A stretch of DNA of 64,000 nucleotides from NCBI GenBank assembly GCA_020465985.1, contig JAANYP010003248.1:2870501-2934500 (forward strand), given 5' to 3'. Under the pieces are notes generated by a model. The model did no database searches, was not told where the DNA came from, and was given only the letters and a program-made list of their open reading frames with translations. Made by a program: the position numbers and the translations under genes. Shown in pieces: positions 24,072 to 36,984 of this stretch (positions are counted from its first letter, which is position 1; each line of letters begins with the position of its first letter). The stretch comes from Centrapalus pauciflorus. Taxonomy: Eukaryota; Streptophyta; Magnoliopsida; Asterales; Asteraceae.

Positions 24072-24381
24072 ACGGTTTATTATGAAAAAAACAAACATGT
24101 TTTCACGGTTTGTGTTTTCGTCCCTCAATGTTATTTCTTTCCAGATAAGTTCTCATAGTGATGCATAAATAATAGGGTTTATTCTGTGAACTTTGACTAT
24201 TAGAGCCCAATTATAATGGGTAAACTGGGTTTTTAAAAAATGAAAAACCGGGTTCTAATATCCAAATTTCACTAAACCAAAAAGAAAAAATTAACTTGAG
24301 AACTTTTCTAGGAAAAAATAACATGGAGGGATGAAAACGCAAAAAACGTGAAAACATGTTGGTTTTTTTCATAATAAACCC
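24072..24381. mobile_element. Fold-back MITE just after the FTase beta stop codon
   Basis: Two inverted arms of about 90 bp: GGTTTATTATGAAAAAAAC at the left, and its inverse GTTTTTTTCATAATAAACC at the right, each followed by a diverged copy of the AAACATGTTTTCACG and TGTTATTT blocks. The same family occurs at 5310-5605, 6830-6920 (half) and 31560-31920. Confidence 0.7.
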
Positions 24382-25169
24382 TAAGTAATATAGTAAACTG
24401 CAATTTAGCCTCTGAAACTGTTACCTTGTTGTTAATCTTGTAACATTTTTGTCTCTACACTCAATATTTATGGATCTATAGCTCATGTAATGTTAAAGGT
24501 CTCGTGTCCTGTGGCCAGAGGTTTAAATTTTATTTGATGAGCAAAATTTTGAACTAGGTGTGGCTTAAATTCTCATCTTCACTTGAATATTTACCAAATG
24601 TTTTTCTTAGTTTTTATGTTTTGTTCTCTTTGATTTTAATTTATATGATTGTAGATTTTACATTTTTGGAATTCCAGGTTGTATTTAGGTTCTTAAATGT
24701 GCTTTTAAAAAAAGAAGTAATTATGCAGTTTGTTGGAAATTTTCTTTTCATGGGCTGTAGGGGTGCTTGATTATTAGTGGCTGCCAGAGCTATAGGCTGT
24801 GAAATTGTAGATAGCTAGAAATGATAAATTCCTTTAACTATTGATTTGATGAACATTAAATACAATTTAGATCCTTCTTTTCATAAATTTAAATTTTCAA
24901 ACAGATTAAGAAAATTCCATTTCACGAGCCAGATGAGTCGTATACATAAAACTTGGAGATAGAATAGTGGTACCTATTATTGTAAACATATTGTAAACGA
25001 GCAACATGAGATAAAAATATTATAGAATCTCCCTAGCTACTAGAAACATAGATACATTAATTTCCATGTTTGTTTTATTCTTAGTAAACTTATATCTAAC
25101 GATAATAATTATTTATCTCATATATAGATAAATTATTAACTCATCAATCTAGCTAGCCATAGCCTTCAT
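24382..25169. other. Intergenic region between FTase beta and the exonuclease-like gene
   Basis: AT-rich sequence between convergent genes; it should hold both 3' ends. No coding sequence or recognisable element was seen. Confidence 0.5.
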
Positions 25170-26625
25170 TTAAACGTAGTCTTTGCTATCTAAGCACCAA
25201 CAGTAGTAATCGGACCTAGAGATTGCCAGCAGTTCATCAGGACTCATCCTCTCGAGCTCGCTCTGTCTCCACGAAGCAAAGTTATTCTTGTTTTGTGAGT
25301 CTGCAGCAAGTGGATAGTTCTCGTTTCTATGAGCCTGAGATCTCATCCTCTTGTAAAGCTTCATCGTTGCCACACAGTCGTCATAAGGGTCTTGTATGCC
25401 AGTTTGAATATCATATCTGTTGTAGTATATGAAAACTTCTGTTATTTATTCTTGTTGCAATATGTGACACAAAGGAAGGAAATTAACTATTACCCGAGGT
25501 ACGCTTTTGTTAGATACTTAAGTGAGTTGCTGAGCTTGCTAGTTTTCATTAAGGGTGGATAATTTGCTGTATCCCTATACCAAAAGTTCCATGCATACAA
25601 ATAAAATTAGATCAATGAGACAAATTATGATAAATCTTTTTGCATTTCCTTGAGAAATTAAAGTATGTGCTACAAGAAAAAAGGTGTGTGCTTGCCTTAT
25701 TTTAACTGTAGGGTATTCCACCTCCAAGCATTTAAGATCATGATCCAAACCATGGCCTACAAGAATCCTTGCCTTCCCTCCTCTCGGGCGGATCTTCCAT
25801 ATGGGTTCCCCGTTGCATAGAAAATCTTGAATCTTTCTTTGGACCTGCCTAAGCGGCATTGCATCCCTCAGGTATTCTGGCCGAATGCCGGTTGTCTCGT
25901 ACCTATGAATTTTCACAACTTCTATTAATATATGTATAAATGAGGAAAAGAAGGCTGAGAATTAAAAATACCTGTAGTGTGTAATAGGAAGGAGTGGTTT
26001 GACATACGAGCGGAATAGTATGTTCTCATATTCATCGATGATGCAGACTTTTGCGCAGAGATCCAACGAACCGTCACTACCCCCACCAACCATTTTGCAG
26101 GCAAGCGCCACTGCTCTTGTTTTCCCACCGTCGATTCTCAGGTCATCTTGGATGCCTAGGTTTGCAAATCGGTATAGCAGACCCTAGAATATATATATAC
26201 ATATGGGTTAATATCGAAAAAACCCCATCAACTTTATTCAGTTTTGCGATTAAGTCCCTAAACTTTTTTTCTTATTGTTTAAGTCCCTAAACTATTTTTG
26301 TTTTATTCAAAAGTGTATATTTGACCTGTTTGACCGGTCACCAAACAAATTATATTAGGTTTTTCACCTTATTTATGTTGTAAAAAGCCACCATCTTTTC
26401 ATATTTTAGCGATTAAGTCCTAAACATGTTTGTTTCATCAATTGATTTTACCGGCTAATCCGGTAGCCGGTCAAAAATATATACTTTTGAATAAGACAAA
26501 CATACTTTAGGGATTTAAACAATTGGAAAAAAAGTTTAGGGACTTAATTGAGAAAATGAAAAAAACTGATTGGGTTTATTCAATATTAACCCTATACATA
26601 TAGCAAGAGTGAGGGCATTTTATCA

Positions 26626-26679
<54 letters not shown>

Positions 26680-27351
26680 CATATAGCAAAAGGTAGATGG
26701 CATTCTAAGACTGACGATTTGATTATTACGTTATTTCCACATGATAGTTGGCATGTATCTCGGTGAACTCTGAGAGCATTGCGGCTGCTGAGGATGATTA
26801 AGCAAATGGCACAACCACGGTCACGAAACACCCTTTCACATTCTGCCTTAGGCAACGGTCCTGCAAAGAAACTAATATGTATTGTATGTGTATTTTGATA
26901 TGATGCTAATTAATAAAGAAATATAATCATATAATTAGTACCAATAAGATGCTCGCGTAGAGATTCAAAAGATCGACAGCATTTACCACAAACTCCACAC
27001 ATCGGCTCATGAACCGAGTGATATGAGGTCTTCATGTGTTCCACAAGGTGCTCCTTTTTGTTGAACTGCCTATAGCAGGCTGCACACTTATTCCTGACCA
27101 ACATAATGCATGGTAATTAAGATAGTGATAGTCGCTTAGCGATATGATGTTATATTTAATTTATCGTGTTGGAAGTTAAGCCGAACGTATATTATATATA
27201 TATATATATATATATGTTATACACTAAATGTATACCAATGCCACATGATTCTTGATATATATGCATGCAGATTGATCTGCTACGTACATATATGTGTGTA
27301 AGAGTGAGAGTTGATCAATGTTTGTTACCTTAGAGTCTCCGAAGGATCCAT
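25170..27351 (-). CDS. C2H2 zinc-finger, DEDDh exonuclease-fold protein, catalytic residues replaced
   Basis: Relative of RNA exonuclease 4-type proteins with N-terminal zinc fingers (Arabidopsis At3g27970/At5g40310 group). Exons on the minus strand: 27351-27329, 27093-26942, 26860-26730, 26183-25972, 25902-25696, 25574-25494, 25416-25170; 350 residues. The start in the 23-base first exon (MDPSETLR) was chosen because it joins in frame to NKCAACYRQF. Cys/His pairs fall at about 11-31 and 38-57. The exonuclease fold follows, with GGGSDGSLDLCAKVC, the YETTGIRPEYLRDA block, HGLDHDL and LGYDIQTGIQDPYDDC. Exo I reads ALACKMVGG where active enzymes have ALDCEMVGG, so Asp is A130 and Glu is K132. 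The Exo III His position is Q277. D228 and D282 remain. The protein is probably not an active nuclease. Intron 5 has a GC donor (ATAAG|GCAAGC). Confidence 0.85.
26629..26673. repeat. (TA)n microsatellite in intron 3 of the exonuclease-like gene
   Basis: About 45 bp of uninterrupted AT dinucleotides between coding exons 3 and 4. Just to its left (26210-26590) a sequence runs AAACCCCATCAACTTTATTCAG and returns inverted as AAAACTGATTGGGTTTATT, so it is a degenerate fold-back element. Confidence 0.8.
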
Positions 27352-28278
27352 TAATTATGCAACAAGCTTTGGTCAATGTCTATCCTAAATCAGAAATCTT
27401 TCAAGATTGTAGTTTTAGGAGAAGAAATGTTGACTGTGCTTGAGGAGGAAACTGAAGAATGTCCAAGGTATTTATAACACATTTGGACAGAGAAATGCTG
27501 CAGTGCAAGCCTGTATTTAAGCACATTCTCATCTTTTTATCAGTCTTAGCTAATCAGTAGTATAAAGAAACATAGTTTGGAGTTGGAATTAATGGCGTTG
27601 AAGGAGTGAAAACGACGGATGGATTCCTTAAGACCTGTTTGTGTTAGACTGCACGAGGGAACGTCTCCGTCGTTGCATATGCTCCATTCCAAGAACAAAT
27701 TGAATAATTAAGGTTATGGACCCCCTCCAAATCTTAGAGAATATATCTTTTTTCCTCTTATTTCTGTGGATGCTTCTTGCTTTATTCCATCTCCATGCCT
27801 TAAATTGTCAACTTGGTCACTCACTCGTGAAACTCGTATACGTATTTAGTGGCTAACTTTGCTGATTAATTATATGAATTCCGATCATTTTGTTGATTAA
27901 TATTGACATGGTTCTTCTATGATCAAAACGGACCGATTGTATGGATAAAATAACTTTTTGGTTAAGGGATAAATATATACAAATAAGATGCTTGTTGAAT
28001 GTATCTTAAGTATGAGTCAATGCAGCATGTGAATTAAAGCATGTTAATATATACTTTTACCATTTAAGATAAGATGTTCTGCATGCATGCATCATGCCCA
28101 TGTTATGTATAGACTTTAGTAGATAGATGGATATGGATATAGTTTGGAAAAGTTAGTAGGATGGATTGGAGGAATTTCTTTTCAAAATTGGTTGAATTTT
28201 AGGATTGGACGTTTTTTAAGAGAAACAACCAATATATTGTATTTAATAATGATAAAATAAAGATACAAAGGGGATTTA
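27352..28278. other. Upstream region of the exonuclease-like gene
   Basis: No gene or clear element was seen. It should hold the promoter and leader of the minus-strand gene that starts at 27351. Confidence 0.45.
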
Positions 28279-29735
28279 TTAGAAAACATAAAGAAACCCT
28301 AAAAATAGAAACGGAACAAAAGGTAATGAGATGGTGTCGAATTGAAGGTGATGGCGAGTTATATGACAATCACTCTCAGTGTGCTTTGAATGATCGTGAA
28401 ATACCGAGTTATCGACAATCTGAATGACACTGTTATTATCACAACGTAGTGGAGTTGGACAACTCAAATTGACTCTCATGTCTGCAAATAACCAACATAA
28501 CCAAATAATTTCACACGTGGTTGAAGCTAATTTACGATTCTCTGCTTTTGTAGAAGACCGTCATGAAAGAAGAGAATCACTGAGAAAAATATAACATCCT
28601 ATGATTGACTTGCGATCATTAGGATCACTGGCTCAATCAACATCACAGTAAGCACACAAGTCCAAAGATGAAGACGAGGAAGATAAGAGAGTTTGAAACT
28701 GAGTGCTTCGAAGATATTTGAGAATGTGAAGCACAACACTTCAATGAACTGTAGTTGGGGGCAGTAAAAAACTGACTAACAACGTGAATTGCATAAGAAT
28801 ATCCGGATGAGTCACTGTAAGATAAACCAAACTTCCAACAATGGTACAATATAAACTCCGAGCTTGAATTCTTCAATCCACTGATTCGTTCCTTCATATA
28901 CCTCCCCACCAATAGATAGAGACAAATGGGAATAACCGAACCACGTCTATTCCTACGAAACGAGCCAATAGAGAGTGGGGGAAGGGACGGATTTGAGACT
29001 ACCGACGTCTCTAGGATCCTGTAAAAAAAGAAGACCATCTGATGGGGATTATCAGACATTGGTCTCAAGAGGAGTGTAAATTATATTATTTTCTGTAAGT
29101 TGGGCACAATCAAACAAATCAGCTATATAGTTTGACTGAGACAACAAATTACATTTTGGAGAGTGTATGACCTCAATACCCAGAAAGTAACAAGTAAATC
29201 GAAATCTTTCATAGCAAATCACTAAGATAACTCAGACTTCAAATGTTTAATTCTATCAGAATCACACTTGTAAAATCATGTCGTCACCATATAATGATAG
29301 TAAAATATGCCCTTGTATGCTTGACAAACATTACATGATCATGATGACTAGAAGCAAACAAAAGAGAAGTCACTACTTTTGAAAACCTTTCATACTAGGG
29401 GTGAGCTCGGTACCGGACCAAACCGAACCGGTACCGATCCCGAAAATACCGAAACCGAATTATTAGTTTTGAAAGAACCGAATACCGAACCGTATAATTT
29501 TATATGGTGCCGGTTCGGTCCCGAATACCGAATTTTAGCTAATTTAAAAACCGAATACCGAATTTAGCTAATTTAAAAACCGAATACCGAACCGAATATA
29601 TTAATTCGGTACCGGTTCGGGTTCGGGAAATGGTATCCGTCGCTCACCCCTATTTCATACCGTGCTTGCTTGAGATCATAAAGAGCTTTTCGAAGCCTGC
29701 AAACTTCTCTAGATTTGTGAGCAATACCTGTAGTT
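28279..29735 (-). pseudogene. Degenerate copia-type pol (reverse transcriptase to RNase H), interrupted by a MITE
   Basis: Minus-strand remains of a Ty1/copia polyprotein. Reading from 29735 down, CRLRKALYDLKQAR of the reverse transcriptase appears, then SSHHDHVMFVKHT, then (after loss of frame) AIHVVSQFFTAP, LHILKYLRST, AYCDVD, ASDPNDRKSIIGCYIFL, and the RNase H stretch PTPLRCDNNSVIQIVDNSVFH, ending near 28279. Several stops and frame changes mean it is dead. A hAT-type MITE (29396-29652) splits the reverse transcriptase. A 60-bp sequence beside the pol end (28219-28278) recurs directly at 30626-30685 and may be LTR residue. Only the family is claimed, not any one lineage. Confidence 0.8.
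29396..29652. mobile_element. hAT-type MITE inserted in the copia relic
   Basis: A 257-bp element with perfect 11-bp inverted ends TAGGGGTGAGC, flanked by perfect 8-bp direct repeats TTTCATAC (29388-29395, 29653-29660). The body (CCGAATACCGAATTTTAGC, CCGGTACCGA repeats) is the reverse-orientation relative of 18897-19694. Confidence 0.88.
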
Positions 29736-30335
29736 AATACCATATAACATTCCTTATTAAAATCACCATTTTAAAAATGCATTCTTGACATCCATTCGAA
29801 AGATATTCTATTGAGATACAAAAGCCACCACAATCAAAGTGGGAACAATTGTCATTAAAGATATTTTGTTTAATATTTTTTTAAAATTTTTTTTATTATA
29901 TATTTATATTTTCTTAATTGATATAATTTAAGATATTTTATTTTATAAAATTACTTAAGTTTATAGATGGATTAAAACAATAATGATTACAAGTCATTTG
30001 ATAATAGATGGTGTTAATTATTTTTTAATATGTATAGATTTTAAAAACTAAAAGATTATATTTATTTATTTATTTTATTTTCAATAATAAGTTATATTTA
30101 TATTTTGTGATTAAACGTAAAGGTGACATAATGAGATGAATAAGATTATTAAGAATATAATATCATCCTAATGCGATAAATCCGTGAGGTCATGTGTTCT
30201 CTTTTATTATATAAAATATAATATTATTAAAAATATAATATCATCATAATAAGATGAATCCGTGAGGTTTTGTACCAAGGTTTGTCAAATCTTCAATTCT
30301 TGACCAAGAGCACTACCAAATCCAAATTAATAACA

Positions 30336-30470
30336 ATTGCTCCAAATACTGCACAATTTTGCTTTGACCAACAGAATTGCTCCAAAAATTACAACTCTTG
30401 CTTTGACCAACAGAATTGCTCCAAAAATTACAACTCTTGCTTTGACTGAGAGATTACTAACAAAATTCTT
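30336..30470. repeat. Short tandem repeat, unit about 39 bp
   Basis: The block TTGCTTTGACCAACAGAAT followed by TGCTCCAAAAATTACAACTC occurs about two and a half times in a row, then decays. It makes spurious open frames on both strands. Confidence 0.75.
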
Positions 30471-30711
30471 CCGAGAGAAAAGTACCAAATCCAACGATAC
30501 GCCTTGCTTTGACCGACAGATGAGCCAATTACCAACAAACGAAAAAACAATGTACGATACCAGTTGCAAATCAAAGGACGAAACTGTGTTTGTGAAAGAT
30601 CAATTATACCATGATAAACCTAAAGAGAAACAACTAAAATATTGTATTTACTAATGATAAAATAAAGATACAAAGAGGATTTCAATAAAAAAACAAGGGA
30701 ATCTATAAGAA

Positions 30712-31085
30712 ATGAAAGTTTGTTTAGTCAACGAAAACTAGTCATTTTTCAATTTCAGTTTTTAAGTTATAGTTTTCAGGAAAAAAAAAACAAGGAATTC
30801 TATAAAAAATAAAAACTTGTTTAGATGATGAAGTTTTAAGAAAAATAAGATAAGTGATTATAAAATAAGAAAAATAGGATATGTGATTGAAAAATAAGAG
30901 AGTTAAAAAGAAAGTATTATAAAGAAATATAGAGTAGATAATAGACTAGTAAGAGAGAGTGTATGAAAAGTGATATTTTAAAAAGTGAAATGAATTTATG
31001 AAATTATTGTTAACTAAACAAGTTTTCATTTTTTTTATAAAAGTAAAATGAAAATTTAGAAACTTTCATCAACTAATCGCAACCA
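30712..31085. mobile_element. MITE, copy 1 of the GAAAACTAGTCATTTTTC family
   Basis: It shares its whole length in diverged form with 37459-37826 and 37827-38175: an opening GTTTAGT-AACGAAAACTAGTC, a middle AAGAAAAATAAGAT, and a closing GTTAACTAAACAAGTTTTC. The ends are inverted (GTTTAGTTAACGAAA against its inverse). No coding sequence. Confidence 0.6.
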
Positions 31086-33094
31086 AAGAAACCCAAAAAA
31101 ACTAAAAACTAGTCAGACCTAATTTATTAATTAAGCATGCAGTTATAACAAGTATGTTCTCCAAAGTAGGTATTTATAATTTGGAATTACGAATTTGGGT
31201 CGTGATTCCAAACCGTGAACCACCTGTTTTAAAGAAATAAGAGGAAAGAAACTTGCGATAATTGCCAAAAGTGCATCAACAATGGAATGATTATGACAGT
31301 ATCATAATTCTACATGACATATTATACAGATATCAACCATTTGCAATGAAGGAATCATATCATCTGCACAATATGAATAACATTGCTAAAATTTTCTATT
31401 TTTTAATATAAAAATTTCGAGTTAACCTCTTTCACTAACTTAAAAAGTTTACGGCTAACCTTTATAGGTGGATCCTAATAACAAAAGATGATATATTTTT
31501 AATACAAACATTTCAAGTCAATTATTGTAAGTTGGTCCTACTAATAATATTTAGGGTTTAATATGAAAAAAAACATGATTTTCATATATTTGCGGTTTAG
31601 TCTCTTCGTATTATTTTTTGCCAATAAAATTCTTAAGTTAATTATTTGTTTGTGATTTTCAGAAATTTTTCTTTTTGTTCCTACAAAAATTCTCAGGTTT
31701 GAAGGCTTTTCTGGAAAAAAATAAAAATAAATAATGTTGGTTTTTTTGTGAAAAAGATAGGTTGATTATGAAAAAAACGAAACTTCTTTGAAAATCAGAA
31801 TGAAAACAAAAACTCAAGGACTTACCTTAGGAAAAACAAGAAGAAAAAAAGAAATAACATGCAGGGACGAAAACGTAAAAAAAAAATATGAAAAAATGTT
31901 AGGTTTTTTTCCGTATAAACCCTTTTTATAAATTAGAAAAAAATCTGCATGGAAATGAAAATTAGCTTTTGACCAAAGTCAAAGTAGGGGTCCGGGAGAT
32001 TCGAGCTTTGAAGATACTTCTAGGTCCAGTCCAGTCCAGTTGCTATTTTTTTTTGTATGGTTTGGTTCCTTGGAATTGAAGATGGAATGTCAAACTAAAA
32101 CATGACAAATGTGTAGGGAATACGGTCAAAGAAGAGGACGGTTTTGGTTAATAAAAGGTTTCCACAAACGTACATTAATCACTTCAATGTCTTACGTGTC
32201 TACTTTCTAAGGCCAAGAGAGCATCTCCCATTTCTTAAAAAGGGAAAACATTTCCTCCATTTCATTTTAAGGTGTCGTTTGGTTTGTATGATATAATTCG
32301 ATGAAATTTAAATTTAAGTTTAATTTGTTTATCTTTTCTAATACCAAATGTAAAGGGCTAAATTTTTTGTATGTTACATCAAATTTCATTGTTGACTCAT
32401 TATTAATCCATTTATAAATATGTTGCGTTCAAGTTTGTATTATTTTTGGGTTTCACCCATTGAGGCTTGGAAATGTTCAACAAATTGGTAATCTTGGGTT
32501 TCAAATCAATTTGAATTACAAAACTCTAAAAATAAAAATAAAAATTTTCAAAGCAAAATCAATAAAGCTCGATATCTTCTTTAGTCACTTGACTCACTTT
32601 GGTTACTCGATTTTAATTTGTTCCCTTGTCATATATCTAGTTTGTAGATTCAAATTTCCAAAAACTTCCACATAAAAGGGCATATACTACTTTACCACTT
32701 CTTGGGTGGCACAAAGCCACAAAGGTAGAAATAACATAGCAATCAATAATGTCATGTTTGGTAGTATGAATCAATGATAATGAAAATGAAAATAAATTAT
32801 TAGTCAGGAGACTTGAATTATATATATAAATTTTTTTATGAATTCTTAAGTTTTTATTAATGCATATGTTAAAATTCAATTCTTTTGTTTCTCTAGTAAT
32901 GGTGAAGAATTAAGTAGAAGCTAAAACTAGGGAAAGAGAATTATACAATCATATGATTATTCTATTTTCAAATTTCATGGTCTAAAAAACTATTGATTGT
33001 ATTCATATTTATTTTCTTTTTGATTCTCTCTACCAAACATAACCTAAATTCAATATAGTAGTGGTGTAACCACGAAAATTGTTGTATGTAAGTT
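31086..33094. other. AT-rich intergenic stretch
   Basis: No gene seen. The 31560-31920 part carries two inverted arms of the fold-back family of 24072-24381 (ATATGAAAAAAAACATG and its inverse). The remainder is unremarkable. Confidence 0.5.
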
Positions 33095-33376
33095 CAGGGC
33101 CGACCCTGAGAGGAAGGGAGGCACATGGGCTACCGTCCAGGGCATCATACCGAGAAGGGACATTGTTTTTCAATCCGATAAGTAATATATCATGCCCACA
33201 CGCGTATTTTTTAATTTTTCAGCTCAGTAAATGAAAAAACCCTTTTAAAAATAGTATGTTGTATTGTTAAGAATACATTATTTTTCTATATTGGCCAAAC
33301 CCATTTAAATTGCATTTTTAAAAAGACATTTCCTTCTATATCGTCCTGGGCGTAAAAATACTCAAGACTGGCCCTG
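33095..33376. mobile_element. hAT-type MITE with CAGGGCC ends
   Basis: The ends are CAGGGCCGAC and GACTGGCCCTG (imperfect inverse). The flanks TGTAAGTT and TATAAGTT agree at 7 of 8 positions, as an aged 8-bp target duplication would. Length 282 bp, no coding sequence. Confidence 0.65.
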
Positions 33377-33661
33377 TATAAGTTATACCATGTGTTTTTC
33401 TCGTATTTGATGGCCTATATATTAACTTCAATAGTAGTTTTTATTGATAGCCAACAAAATTTAGTTGTAATTGTAGTGCGAGTTCATTATGTTAAACCAT
33501 CAATTAGACAGAATCGGAAGCACAACAGGCACACTTGAAATGTTAAGATTGTTTACACTATTTATCTTGTATAATATAAAAATAAGGAACACTTACAAGA
33601 TGCTTTTAAAAGTGAATTGATGACTGATGAGCATAGCATACTACCCGAATCTTAGCTATTA

Positions 33662-33915
33662 CTCCATCCGTCCCAAAATAATTGTCCACTTTTGACTTTT
33701 GAAGTTTATTTTTTCAACTTTGACCTCAAATATATTTGTTTGTGTTATATAATACTTGATGAAAATTATACCCAATGGAAATACCTTTAAAACCAAACCC
33801 TTTCATATATTTTGCATCACATATTATATAACACAAAGAAAAATATATAATGTCAAAGTTGAGAAAAATATACTTCAAAAGTTAAAAGTGGACAATTATT
33901 TTGGGACGAAGGGAG
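33662..33915. mobile_element. Stowaway-type MITE
   Basis: The ends are CTCCATCCGTCCCAAAATAA and its inverse TTATTTTGGGACGAAGGGAG, continuing as TTGTCCACTTTTGACTTTTG, and TA flanks both sides. This is the classic plant Tc1/Mariner-derived MITE signature. A small open frame inside is incidental. Confidence 0.88.
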
Positions 33916-34257
33916 TATCATTTTATGTACGTAAAGAAGATCGACATTTATATAATTTATAAATGGTGGAAATGAAATCATGTTTGCATCTATCTTCTTT
34001 TACTTTGTTCCTTGTTTCTCTTTTTCACTTTGTTCCTTCCTTGTTTCTGTTGTATCAACTATTGCATAAAACAAATTTGGAGTCAAACAGAAATAAAAAG
34101 GAGAAAGGCCTGATTCCAAGACTGGTGGCCCAAACTGAATTGTGGCTAGTTATGGCATGTGTATATTCTATTTGTCATCAGCCCAAGGGAAATGTGCATA
34201 CTAACATCTCACCATGTCTTCCTAAACATCATTCCTTACTTTTGGCCCTAGCATGCC

Positions 34258-34263
34258 CCCCCC

Positions 34264-34311
<48 letters not shown>
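34258..34311. repeat. Poly-C, (CT)n and (TA)n tract
   Basis: A run of C, then CT dinucleotides, then a short TA tract, immediately left of the 34312 repeat array. Confidence 0.9.

Positions 34312-35665
<1,354 letters not shown>

Positions 35666-35726
<61 letters not shown>
35666..35726. repeat. (TA)n microsatellite
   Basis: About 60 bp of TA dinucleotides directly after unit 4 of the array, then CACACACA. Confidence 0.95.
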
Positions 35727-35729
<3 letters not shown>

Positions 35730-36428
35730 ACACACTTGATATATAGACACACACGTATATACATACATATAAAAAAATGTGGCAAAAGTGGTATTCGACA
35801 CATTGTAAAATGTATAAATAGCAAAAAAAAAAAAAAGAAAAGACAAATGTGACGTGGTCATGAAGTGGCGGAAAAATAGGAGTGACAAAATTACGACCGC
35901 TCCCCTTGGAGTCTTGGACTCATGGTACATTACTACATTGTGACACAGACATTGCACGGGCCCATGGCTCATTTATTAACCAGGACCTAACCCATATTAA
36001 AGAGCTTATGATAAAAATTATATTACGTTACAATAATGTAAATAATTAGTTAAAAATATTTGGATTGCATTCATTAATAAGTGATCATTTGATTTTAAAA
36101 TTAATCCTATCACACTTTTTCATAAGTTAAAAATGTAGTTTATTTGTTATTATAAGTTAGTATTTGGTTATTTTATAAGTTAAAACGTAAATCTAAACAT
36201 TTTAAAAATTGATTATTTATTAATTGTGACTGCAAACAACAGAAACTAGCTAAACCAAATATTAAATTTCCGACAACACTTTTTGTTAAAATATTATTTG
36301 ATTAGTAGTTTTTAAAATGTTACAATACTTTTTCAAACACAAATCTAAACAGCCTCTGACAATGCTAGACGAATTGAATTTAAGGTTGTGTTAAAACGTA
36401 TAATCAAGATGTATAATACACACATATC

Positions 36429-36866
36429 CAGGGGCGGATCCATAAATTTTAGTTATCGGTGTTACTTTTTTAGAGTAAGTTTAATACTTAAATTTTTAAA
36501 AAAATTTCTAAGACGAATCAAATCATCGAAATGGATTGCCAACACAAATTTAACAAATAACAAGATTTTTGAGTTTTTTTTTTTAAAGATTTTGGATGAT
36601 TATTTGCTTCTTCTTTTAAAATTCTATTGAGCTTTTTTTTTCTTTTAAAATTTTATGATAAAAAATCAGTAATATATCAATAAATTTGGGTAATAAAAAC
36701 AACAATAATAAATTATATATGTATATAATACGTTTACATATTTTTCGTAGGTGTCACTAAAAAAAATCATAGGTGTCACTCAAATTTTGATACATACCTA
36801 ACTCAGTATTTTAAATATTTATCAGTATCAAGTGACACTCGTATGCATTCATTACATCCGCCCCTG
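36429..36866. mobile_element. hAT-type MITE with CAGGGGCGGAT ends
   Basis: Perfect 11-bp inverted ends CAGGGGCGGAT and perfect 8-bp direct repeats CACATATC (36421-36428, 36867-36874). It is 438 bp long with only AT-rich filler inside. Confidence 0.88.
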
Positions 36867-36984
36867 CACATATCAATTAACATGCACGTGCTTCTTTGTT
36901 GAACACACCACGATTTTACACTAAATTTCAAGCATATCAGACATATATGCTACTACCCAACACTGTATATCTATGTGATTAATA

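Noticed and set aside
30337..30654. 105-codon frame with a repeated APKITTLALTNR phrase
   Set aside because: It arises from the 39-bp tandem DNA repeat; the open frames on both strands show it is a repeat artefact.
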